The position numbers were made by a program, and so were the translations under genes. The notes under the pieces are model-generated. The model was not told the DNA's origin, did no database searches, and worked only from the letters and a program-made list of their open reading frames with translations. From assembly GCF_000334915.1 (NCBI RefSeq), contig NZ_AMSF01000032.1, positions 1 through 43,731 on the forward strand: DNA of 43,731 nt. The letters are read 5' to 3'. Position 1 is the stretch's first letter; each line of letters opens with the position of its first letter. Source of the stretch: Dyella ginsengisoli LA-4 (GTDB lineage Bacteria > Pseudomonadota > Gammaproteobacteria > Xanthomonadales > Rhodanobacteraceae). This document shows positions 1 to 6,691 of the stretch, piece by piece.

Positions 1-25
1 CCCACCCCACCCCCCCCCCCCCCCC
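1..25. other. Near-homopolymeric C tract at window end
   Basis: The first 25 bases are C except for two A residues (positions 4 and 9). On the minus strand this G tract directly follows the phenylalanine-glycine codons of an Rhs core fragment. It is probably a sequencing or assembly artefact at a contig end (poly-G artefacts are typical of two-colour short-read chemistry) extended from a short natural G run, rather than real sequence. Confidence 0.7.
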
Positions 26-184
26 GAACGCCATGGGGTCTTCGGAGATAAATCGCCCAAGCACTGGACTGTAGTATCGCGCCCGATAGTAATCCAATCC
101 GACACTGTCAGCCGAGCGTGTGCAGAATTTTGTGTGCGCAGGCTCCGGCTGGACATTCCTGTCAGCCTGGATGTGGCGCGCCCA
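20..184 (-). pseudogene. Relic of Rhs-repeat core (partial)
   Basis: Read on the minus strand, the codons from about 103 down to 26 give GLDYYRARYYSPVLGRFISE followed by DPMAFG. This is the conserved end of the Rhs-associated core that precedes the variable toxin tip. The frame is closed upstream by a TAG at 185-187, and the residues before the motif (CTRSADSV) do not match the usual ENDGTG-type lead-in. No upstream Rhs repeats or PAAR/VgrG genes are present. It is either the degraded end of an Rhs gene or an orphan Rhs tip cassette cut by the contig end. Confidence 0.65.
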
Positions 185-356
185 CTACGTACACACTTTG
201 CCTGTCAAGGCGAGGCCATCGCCCGCGGGCGCGACAGCCAAGCCGTTGATCCTCCCTTGGCTACACAGATTTTGCTCTTCGGCTCCAAGCAAAGTGTGTG
301 CAGGACCGGCTCCTGCTGTACAGACTTTGGTATCCGGATCCACACAGACTTTGCCG
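120..356. repeat. Cluster of a short CAAAGTSTGT-type motif in non-coding DNA
   Basis: The gene-poor stretch before the PadR gene carries at least five close copies of a motif which on the minus strand reads CAAAGTSTGTRYR: around 189-202, 261-277, 318-330 and 341-355, plus one in opposite orientation at 285-304; a weaker copy lies at 121-138. Short open frames cross the region on both strands (for example 134-406 plus and 185-418 minus), but none has a convincing ribosome site or recognisable domain. I call no gene here. Confidence 0.45.
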
Positions 357-459
357 TCATGCCCAGCAGCCGCATCGCCCGCCATGACTTCATACCCATG
401 GACTAGTGATAAGTTCACACTATGCTTGATCCCAACACAGGTAGCAGGGCGGGCAAGCC

Positions 460-825
460 GTGGATGAGGACGTCGCCAGCGCGCTGAAGAAGTTCCAGAA
501 GGAGTTGTCGGCCGGCACGGTGTCGCTGGCGCTGCTCTCGGTGCTGGGGCGTGCGCGGCAGCCGATGTACGGCTACCAGATCGCCAAGCGGCTGGAGGCG
601 GCGGGGGAGGGCGTGCTCGCGGGCAAGCAGAGCGCGCTCTATCCGGTGCTGCGCAACCTGGAGGCCGCCGAGCTGCTCAGCAGCGAAGTCGAGCCTTCCG
701 TCAGCGGGCCGCCGCGCCGCTACTACCGCATCACCAAGACGGGCCGCGAGGTGCTCCGCGTCTGGACCGACGCCTGGCACGCCACGCGCGACTCGATGGA
801 TCGGGTTCTGGAAGGAGAGCTGTGA
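460..825 (+). CDS. PadR family transcriptional regulator
   Basis: A 121-residue protein with a PadR winged helix: the N-terminal helices (residues 1-30), then LLSVLGRARQPMYGYQIAKR, the recognition-helix segment QSALYPVLRNLEAAELL, and the wing RRYYRITKTGREVL. PadR proteins are dimeric repressors that usually control a neighbouring membrane protein. The start is GTG at 460; no in-frame ATG fits. Its stop overlaps the start of the next gene (TGATG at 823-827), so the two are translationally coupled. That pairing with a HAAS-domain membrane protein is common and implies autoregulation. The effector is unknown. A possible -10 (TATGCT, 421-426) lies upstream but is weak. Confidence 0.93.
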   Translation: MDEDVASALKKFQKELSAGTVSLALLSVLGRARQPMYGYQIAKRLEAAGEGVLAGKQSALYPVLRNLEAAELLSSEVEPSVSGPPRRYYRITKTGREVLRVWTDAWHATRDSMDRVLEGEL

Positions 826-1748
826 TGAATGCGCCACGCACGATCGCCGAATATCTCGCGCAGCTGCGCGACGCCCTGCGCGGAGCCGATCCCGCGCTGA
901 TCCAGGACGCGCTGTACGACGCCGAGGAGCACCTGCGGGCCGAGCTGGCCGAGCAACCGGGGCGCAGCGAGGCGGACATGCTCGCGCATGTCGTCGGCAG
1001 CTACGGTGCGCCGGAGGAGGTGGCCGAGCTGTACCGCGACCAGGAGATCAAGATCCAGCGCGCGCTGCGGCCTCCGCCGGCACCGAAGCGCCGCTCGTTG
1101 CTGGGTCGCTTCTTCGGCGTGGCCGCCGACGTGCGTGCCTGGGGCGCGCTGTTCTACATGCTGCTGGCGTTCGGTACCGGCATCGCCTATTTCGTGCTGG
1201 TGGTGGTCGGGCTGTCGATGTCGGCCGGCCTGTCGGTGCTGATCATCGGGATCCCGTTCATCGTGCTGTTCTTCGGCGTGGTGCGGGCGATGTCGCTGAT
1301 GGAAGGGCGCATCGTGGAGGCCATGCTCGGCGTGCGCATGCCGCGGCGGCCGCCGTACCCGGCGCAGAACGGGTCGCTGCTCAAGCGCATCGGCGCGATG
1401 TTCACCGACTGGCGCACCTGGACCACGATGTTCTACATGGTGTTGATGCTGCCGCTGGGGATCGCCTATTTCACGCTCACCGTGACGCTGATGGCGATGG
1501 CGCTGGCGTCCATGGCGCTGCCGTTCGCGCGGCTGGTGGACATCGACGGCATCAACCGCGTGTTCGTCGATGGCACCCTCACCTTCGATTGGGGCATGGG
1601 CCCGCACGTGCCAGGCTGGGGCGAACTGATCGCCGTGGGCATCGGTGGCATGCTGCTGTTCTTCGCCACCCTGCACCTGGTGCGGGCACTGGGCCAGCTG
1701 CAGGGCCAGCTCGCCAAGCACCTGCTGGTGGCCGGTTCGGCGCGCTGA
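825..1748 (+). CDS. HAAS-domain sensor/permease-like membrane protein
   Basis: A 307-residue inner-membrane protein. Residues 1-75 form a HAAS (DUF1700-like) domain: an amphipathic region with YLAQLRDAL, DALYDAEEHL and the SYGAPEEVAELY signature. The rest has two similar blocks, each with paired hydrophobic helices (ALFYMLLAFGTGIAYFVLVV and TMFYMVLMLPLGIAYFTLTV), which resembles the putative sensor domain family and suggests an internal duplication. ATG 825 is chosen because GGAG at 814-817 lies about seven bases upstream and the start overlaps the PadR stop; GTG 822 is also in frame. It is likely the regulated partner of the PadR repressor. Function beyond that is not known. Confidence 0.85.
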   Translation: MNAPRTIAEYLAQLRDALRGADPALIQDALYDAEEHLRAELAEQPGRSEADMLAHVVGSYGAPEEVAELYRDQEIKIQRALRPPPAPKRRSLLGRFFGVAADVRAWGALFYMLLAFGTGIAYFVLVVVGLSMSAGLSVLIIGIPFIVLFFGVVRAMSLMEGRIVEAMLGVRMPRRPPYPAQNGSLLKRIGAMFTDWRTWTTMFYMVLMLPLGIAYFTLTVTLMAMALASMALPFARLVDIDGINRVFVDGTLTFDWGMGPHVPGWGELIAVGIGGMLLFFATLHLVRALGQLQGQLAKHLLVAGSAR

Positions 1749-1773
1749 ACGCCCAGGAGTGCGGGAGAACGGT

Positions 1774-2217
1774 ATGAACGCGAAGTGGCAATGGATGGCC
1801 GGCCGCTGGGAAGGCGAGGAACGGATCTCGGCCACGCGCTGGGGCCCGGCCGGAATCGCCCGCGGATGCATCGATGCGCGCATCGAACTGGGTGGGCGCC
1901 TGCTGGTGCAGGACTACCGCCACGACCGCGACGGCGCGACAGCGCTGCAGGTCCACGCGGTATTCGTCGCCGAACCGGAGGGTCGCGTATCGCTGTACTG
2001 GTTCGACAGCTACGGGTTCCTGCCGCAGGAACCGGCAGCGGGTGCGTGGTGCGACGAGGTCCTGACGATCGTCCGCCGCTCACCCCGTGGCCAGACACGG
2101 CATCGCTACACCCCGCTCGACGGGCAGGCCTTTCGCCTGGAGCTGGCCAGCTCGTTCGACGACGGGGCGAGCTGGGAGCCGGTGATGGAGGCGACCTACC
2201 ACCGCATCGGTGACTGA
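1774..2217 (+). CDS. DUF1579-like small protein
   Basis: A 147-residue soluble protein beginning at ATG 1774 with GGGAG seven bases upstream. The opening WMAGRWEGEERIS, the central VQDYRHDRDG and the closing SFDDGASWEPVMEATYHRI match the layout of DUF1579-type beta-barrel proteins, which describe an effect of adding or measuring a ligand but have no firm biochemical role. It follows the HAAS gene by 25 bases on the same strand and may be read from the same transcript. No signal peptide is visible. Confidence 0.7.
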   Translation: MNAKWQWMAGRWEGEERISATRWGPAGIARGCIDARIELGGRLLVQDYRHDRDGATALQVHAVFVAEPEGRVSLYWFDSYGFLPQEPAAGAWCDEVLTIVRRSPRGQTRHRYTPLDGQAFRLELASSFDDGASWEPVMEATYHRIGD

Positions 2218-2226
2218 GCGTCCGGC

Positions 2227-3429
2227 TCAGACCAGCCCGAGATCGACCGGCCGCGCCTGCGGGAACACCGACTGCAGCTGGTCGGCGCGCAGTCCCCACA
2301 GTTTCTGCATCAGCCCGCCGAGCACGTCGCGGTAATTGTTGAGCACCGGGTAATCACGGTTCTGCAGCAGGTTGGGCTGGGTGACGGCCACCTGTTCGCC
2401 GGCGATGCGCCCGCCGCGCACGCGTCCGCCGAGCACCCAGTAGACCGTGCCGTGGCCGTGGTCGGTGCCCTTGTCGCCATTCTCGCGGAAGGTGCGGCCG
2501 AACTCCGACAGCACCACCACGGTGGTGTCGTTCCAGTCGTCGCCCAGCGCGTCGGCATACGCAGCCAGGCCCTCGCCGAGGTTGTGCAGGTTGTTGGCCA
2601 GGCCGCCTTTCACGCTGCCCTGGTTGACGTGGGTATCCCAGCCGCCGACGTCGACGAAGCCGAGCCGGTACCGGTCGCGCATCAGCGTGGCGATGCGCCG
2701 GGTCTCGCTGGCGAAGTTGCGGGCGCTGGGCGCGCCGCGACTGGCGGCGACCATCTCTTTCTCGAGGTCGGCGGTGACGTCCTTGCGCAGGGCCAGTCCG
2801 TCGGCCGACGCGGCGGCAAGTGCTGTGCCTTGGTACATGCTGGCGAGGATCGCCGCCTGGCGGTCGTTGAAGTGGGATTTCGTATTGCCCTTGAGCGAGA
2901 TGTTGGGGATGTCGTGGCCGGCACCCTGGAAGCTCAGCGGCAGGTTGTTGGTGAAGGCGATCGCCGGTGTACCGGTGAGCTGGCCGGACAGTCGCGCCAT
3001 GAAGCCGGAGCGGTAGTCGCCGCTGTGATCCATCGGCTCGCCGCGCTCGATGTGGTCCTGGGTCTCGAAGTGGCTGCGCGAGAGATCGGCGGTGCCGGCG
3101 AACGGCACGAAGGCGATCTGCTTCTTCTGCCACAACGGCCAGATGGAATCGTGCAACACCGGGTTCAGGCCCCAGCCGCCGTCCAGCGCCAGCGCGCTGT
3201 CCGGGTTGCCCGCGTCCGGCCGGGCGATCGCCAGGGTCGGGCGCGATTCGTAGTAGAAATCGCTGCCCGTCGGCACCAGCAGGTTGTTGCAGTCGTAGCC
3301 GCCGCGCAGGAACACCAGCAGGAAGCGCGGCGTGCCAACGGGGGCGGCGAACAGCCGGCCAGAGAACGACAGCGCGGGAGCCGCGAGCGCGGCCGCGACG
3401 GCGGTGCGGAGAAACTGGCGACGATCCAT
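2227..3429 (-). CDS. DUF1501 domain protein, Tat-exported
   Basis: A 400-residue protein of the DUF1501 (sulfatase-like fold) family. The start at 3429 gives a twin-arginine signal, MDRRQFLRTAVAAALAAPAL, and lies eight bases after the stop of the upstream DUF1800 gene. Family landmarks include FLRGGYDCNNLLVP, the central SHFETQDHIERGEP, and VVVLSEFGRTFRENGDKGTD followed by an HGHG metal-site-like motif. Paired DUF1800-DUF1501 genes are very common in proteobacteria and planctomycetes; the proteins are exported together, and their substrate is not established. A longer frame from 3483 would hide the Tat signal and overlap the previous gene, so it is not used. Confidence 0.92.
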   Translation of the reverse strand: MDRRQFLRTAVAAALAAPALSFSGRLFAAPVGTPRFLLVFLRGGYDCNNLLVPTGSDFYYESRPTLAIARPDAGNPDSALALDGGWGLNPVLHDSIWPLWQKKQIAFVPFAGTADLSRSHFETQDHIERGEPMDHSGDYRSGFMARLSGQLTGTPAIAFTNNLPLSFQGAGHDIPNISLKGNTKSHFNDRQAAILASMYQGTALAAASADGLALRKDVTADLEKEMVAASRGAPSARNFASETRRIATLMRDRYRLGFVDVGGWDTHVNQGSVKGGLANNLHNLGEGLAAYADALGDDWNDTTVVVLSEFGRTFRENGDKGTDHGHGTVYWVLGGRVRGGRIAGEQVAVTQPNLLQNRDYPVLNNYRDVLGGLMQKLWGLRADQLQSVFPQARPVDLGLV

Positions 3430-3437
3430 GGCGAACC

Positions 3438-5021
3438 TCAGCGGGTGTTGAAGTCGGGAGAGGACAGCAGGAAGGTGTTCCACTCGACGGGCGATTTCGC
3501 CTGGGCCAGCGCGTCCTTCGTGCGCGGCGACAGCCAGGGCGCCATCGCCTGCGCGAACAGCGGTCCGTTCAGCGCGGGCGGGGTGGGGCGCTCACCGGGC
3601 TGGCGTCGGGGCGGGGTGCCATCGGGCGCGAACAGCGGCGCGCGGCCGCTGCCGATCATGCCGGCGATGTCGAAGCGTTTGGCCATCTGCCCGGAGCCGG
3701 ACCAGCTGGCGTTGTCCAGCGGCCAGCCGTCGGGGGTGATCCGGCCGTACAGCGGCTCGCCCATCTGGTTGAGCGCGGCGACCAGCGGCTGCGCGTTGGT
3801 GATCGGCCGGCCGTCCAGGCTGAAGCGCATCGCCGAGACAACGAACTGCATCGGATCCTTGAACTTGGCGCCGGCAGTGGCGGTGATGTCCTTCGAGGTA
3901 AACAGCGTGCGCAGCACGGCGGCGATGTCGCCGTCGGTGCGCTGGAAGGTGCGCGCCATCGCGTCCACCAGCGCCTGCGGCGGCTGGTCGGCGACGAAGT
4001 ACTTGGCGAGCTGGCGCGAGACGAACTGCGCGCAGGCCGGCTGTTTCACGATCAGGTCGACCGCGCGCTCCACTTCGCCGAAGCCGCCGCCCTCGATGCG
4101 CTGGCCGAGAAACACCTTGTCGCCGTCGTCGTGGCGCGCCGGGTTGAACTCGAACATCCCTTGGCGCACCACGCCGGGCCGTTCGCCGCCGAAGCGGTCG
4201 AACCCGCCGAAGCGCCCGTGCCGGTTCATGCGCGGCCCCCGCATCGCTTCGCGCGGACGGATCACGCCGACGCCGGTGAGGATGGCGGCCAGCTGTTGCA
4301 CGTCCTGCTGGGTGTAGCCGGCGTGCACGCCCAGGGTGTGCAGCTCCATCAGCTCGCGTGCGTAGTTCTCGTTGATCTTGTCCTTGGCGTTCTGCGCGTT
4401 GTCCAGGTACACCAGCATCGCCGGGCTCTTCAGCGTGGCCATCACCAGGTCGCGGAACTTGCCCAGCGCGTGCGGGCGGATCACGTGCTCCTCGTAGTCG
4501 GCGGCGAGCAGGCGCACCGGACCCTTGTGGCCGTAGACGCTGAAGTGGTTGAGCCAGAACCACACCATCTGTTCCTTCAGCGGATTGCTGCCGTAGGTGG
4601 CGTGCAGCAGCTCGGCCTGCTGGGCCTGGCGCAGCAGCTCACGGCCGTGGACCTGCGCGGCCTTCTTCGCGGCGACCTTGGCGTCGCCGTCGGGCATCGC
4701 CTTTACCTGGCGCAGCGATTCGCGATACGCGCGAACCAGCTCGGCCGGCGGCGTGGCGATCGCCTCGTAGCTGTCGATCTCCTGCCGGATCGCCGGCGGC
4801 AGCCGGTCGTCGCGGTCGGCCAGGGCCTCGTCCAGCCAGCGCTCGCGGCCGAGCTCGCGGTAGCGCTGGAGGGTGGCGCTGTCGATGCCGAAGCTGGCGC
4901 GGCGCAGCCAGGCGATGTCGTCGCGGGTCAGCGGGACACTGTCGGCACGGGCTGGGGCGCACGTCGCGCCGGCCAGTGCAAGCAGCAGGCCGAGCGGTGC
5001 GAGGCGAGGGCAGCGACGCAT
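3438..5021 (-). CDS. DUF1800 domain protein, secreted
   Basis: A 527-residue protein with a Sec-type signal peptide (MRRCPRLAPLGLLLALAGAT, probable cleavage after ARA). Typical DUF1800 features follow: DIAWLRRASFGIDSATLQRY near the N-terminus, MVWFWLNHFSVYG in the middle, NYARELMELHTLGVHAGYTQ, and SVYLDNAQN-like helices. It is the first gene of a two-gene minus-strand unit with the DUF1501 protein (8-base gap). Together they probably form an exported complex; the substrate is unknown. The glycine/arginine-rich insert RGPRMNRHGRFGGFDRFGGE is unusually polar and may be a surface loop. Confidence 0.9.
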   Translation of the reverse strand: MRRCPRLAPLGLLLALAGATCAPARADSVPLTRDDIAWLRRASFGIDSATLQRYRELGRERWLDEALADRDDRLPPAIRQEIDSYEAIATPPAELVRAYRESLRQVKAMPDGDAKVAAKKAAQVHGRELLRQAQQAELLHATYGSNPLKEQMVWFWLNHFSVYGHKGPVRLLAADYEEHVIRPHALGKFRDLVMATLKSPAMLVYLDNAQNAKDKINENYARELMELHTLGVHAGYTQQDVQQLAAILTGVGVIRPREAMRGPRMNRHGRFGGFDRFGGERPGVVRQGMFEFNPARHDDGDKVFLGQRIEGGGFGEVERAVDLIVKQPACAQFVSRQLAKYFVADQPPQALVDAMARTFQRTDGDIAAVLRTLFTSKDITATAGAKFKDPMQFVVSAMRFSLDGRPITNAQPLVAALNQMGEPLYGRITPDGWPLDNASWSGSGQMAKRFDIAGMIGSGRAPLFAPDGTPPRRQPGERPTPPALNGPLFAQAMAPWLSPRTKDALAQAKSPVEWNTFLLSSPDFNTR

Positions 5022-5140
5022 GGGCGGGCGTTCCTTTCGGAGTCGGTCTGAGCATGCTCAACGCAGCGGACCGCCGGCGGTGTACCTGCGCCGCGCGACG
5101 GCCGGTGGCCGTTCATGCTTCGCAAGAAGTCGCGTGAAGA

Positions 5141-5428
5141 TCAGAACACGTCGACGATTTCCAGCCCGACGCCCCGCGCCGCGCCGACCCGGGCGGCGAC
5201 GTCCCGCACCGTGTCCTCGTGGCGATCGTCCGGTGCCTGCACTTCCACGCGGAACACGCGGTCGCCGGGGCCGTCGAGCGGTGCGCTGGAGCTGGAGTCG
5301 TCGCGCATGGCGGGCACCAGATCGTCGACTTCCTCCACGTGCTCGACGCCGTCGAGGCCGTGCAGGGCGTTGATCACCGCGTCGGCGTCGTCGCGGTGGC
5401 CGGTGAGGCGAAAGCGGATCATGGTCAT
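5141..5428 (-). CDS. Small conserved-looking hypothetical protein
   Basis: A 95-residue protein starting MTMIRFRLTGHRDDADAVIN. The start at 5428 is chosen because GGAGGA lies seven bases upstream; upstream ATGs give a longer N-terminus without a ribosome site. The pattern of a short strand, a helix, a strand (VEHVEEVDDLV) and a closing strand (GVGLEIVDVF) with an acidic loop suggests a small ferredoxin-like alpha/beta fold, perhaps ACT-like, but I do not recognise the family. It is divergent from the methyltransferase gene 100 bases away. Confidence 0.6.
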   Translation of the reverse strand: MTMIRFRLTGHRDDADAVINALHGLDGVEHVEEVDDLVPAMRDDSSSSAPLDGPGDRVFRVEVQAPDDRHEDTVRDVAARVGAARGVGLEIVDVF

Positions 5429-5528
5429 GGGGATCCTCCGTGCGATTGGGGAGCCCCCATGCTGCAACGGTGCGCGTCGGCGCCGGGTGACGTGGCACGG
5501 CGGTTACCATGGCGCCCCGTTCCTCCGG

Positions 5529-6146
5529 ATGTCCGCCGTGCCCAAGACCTACGATCGCGCCTATTTCGACAAGTGGTACCGCCATCCGGAGCATTCGGTG
5601 GCGGCGCCGGCCGAGCTGCGCCGCAAGGTGGCGCTGGCGGTATCGCTGGCGGAGTTCTACCTCGGGCGGCCGATCCGCAACGTGCTCGACATCGGCTGCG
5701 GCGAGGCGCCGTGGCGCGCCCATCTGCGCGCCCTGCGCCCGGGCATCGCCTACCGGGGGCTGGATGCCAGCGAGTACGTGGTGTCCCGCTACGGGCGCAG
5801 CCGCGACATCGGCCTGGCCACCTTCGGCCAGCTGCAGTACCTGCGCTTCGACGAGCGTTACGACCTGATCGTGTGCAGCGACGTGCTGCATTACCTCAAG
5901 GCCGGCGAGATCCGCGCCGGGCTGGAGGGCCTGGTCGACATGCTCGAGGGCGTCGCCTTCATCGAGGTGTTCACCCGGCAGGACGACCCGGCCGGCGACC
6001 TGCAGGGCTTCGTCGCCCGCAACGCCTCGTGGTATCTGCGCACTTTCCGCGAGGCCGGCCTGCTGCCGTGCGGCTCGCAGGCCTACCTCGGCCCCCGGCT
6101 GGAGCGGCGCGTTGCGGCGCTGGAGCGGGCGCAGGCCGACGCCTAG
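5529..6146 (+). CDS. Class I SAM-dependent methyltransferase
   Basis: A 205-residue Rossmann-type methyltransferase. Motif I is NVLDIGCGEAPWRAHL, with the acidic motif II in YRGLDASEYVV, and the later DLIVCSDVLHYL corresponding to motif IV/post-II. The start ATG 5529 (MSAVPKTYDRAYFDKWYRHP) is favoured because DRAYFDKWYR is the usual N-terminus in this group; GTG 5538 is an alternative. The methyl acceptor cannot be told from sequence. A tail rich in charged residues ends 28 bases before the next gene. Confidence 0.87.
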   Translation: MSAVPKTYDRAYFDKWYRHPEHSVAAPAELRRKVALAVSLAEFYLGRPIRNVLDIGCGEAPWRAHLRALRPGIAYRGLDASEYVVSRYGRSRDIGLATFGQLQYLRFDERYDLIVCSDVLHYLKAGEIRAGLEGLVDMLEGVAFIEVFTRQDDPAGDLQGFVARNASWYLRTFREAGLLPCGSQAYLGPRLERRVAALERAQADA

Positions 6147-6174
6147 ATCGTCCATGAGGCAGTGGAGTCGAACC

Positions 6175-6588
6175 ATGGAGTGGCCATTGGCGTGGCGCAG
6201 GCGCAAGGCACTGGCCGGCATGCTCGAGGACGATCGGCGCGCGGCCCAGGCGCGCGCACGGGCGATCGTCGAGCAGCTGGAGCGTGAGGGGGCGGACGCC
6301 GGGCGCATCATGGCCGCACTGTCCCGCGACGTGGATCGGCACGCTCCGCGCATCGCACGCCTGGAAGCGCTGGTGCGGGGCAGGACTCCGTTGCGCGAAC
6401 TGGAATGCCAGCTCGAGCGCCTTCCGCCGGGTGCCGAAAAGCAATTGCTCTCGCTGTACGCGGGCGAGCGGCGCAGGGCGGCGAAAGGGCGGGGATGGCG
6501 CGTGATGGGGCGGATCGCCATGTCCCTGCTGCTGCTGGCTGCGTGCATGGTGGCCTGGCTGTTCTGGCGGATGGCGGCCGACGCCTGA
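6175..6588 (+). CDS. Hypothetical protein with C-terminal membrane helix
   Basis: A 137-residue protein. Residues 1-95 are highly charged and helical (RRAAQARARAIVEQLEREG), likely coiled coil; residues 113-131 (IAMSLLLLAACMVAWLFWRM) form one membrane helix, so it is a tail-anchored-like inner-membrane protein with the bulk in the cytoplasm. ATG 6175 has GGAG eight bases upstream; ATG 6154 is in frame but lacks a ribosome site. Family unknown. Confidence 0.6.
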   Translation: MEWPLAWRRRKALAGMLEDDRRAAQARARAIVEQLEREGADAGRIMAALSRDVDRHAPRIARLEALVRGRTPLRELECQLERLPPGAEKQLLSLYAGERRRAAKGRGWRVMGRIAMSLLLLAACMVAWLFWRMAADA

Positions 6589-6633
6589 GCTCCCGTGGGC
6601 GGGTTCGGCTGCCGGTACTTTGTGCGATGCGAG

Positions 6634-6685
6634 GTGACACCGCCGGAGGGGCTGCGCTAAAACATTTCAAATTTCAGTGAAATGT
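6634..6685 (+). promoter_or_regulatory. Probable promoter and ArsR-type operator of the sulfur operon
   Basis: GTGACA (6634-6639) and TAAAAC (6657-6662) are spaced by 17 bases and could be -35/-10 boxes. Directly at the expected transcription start sits a perfect inverted repeat, ACATTTCA (6662-6669) and TGAAATGT (6678-6685), with an 8-base spacer. A-T-rich dyads of this size at the start site are typical ArsR/SmtB operators. The position implies repression by the regulator encoded immediately downstream. It also overlaps the GTG at 6677, arguing that translation starts later. Confidence 0.6.
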
Positions 6686-6691
6686 GAATTC

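Noticed and set aside
134-406. Small frames in the first 460 bases
   Set aside because: No ribosome site, no domain and overlapping frames on both strands; the motif repetition explains their open length. Not called as genes.
2452-4317. 621-codon plus-strand frame
   Set aside because: Antisense to the DUF1501 and DUF1800 genes, both of which show signal peptides and family motifs.
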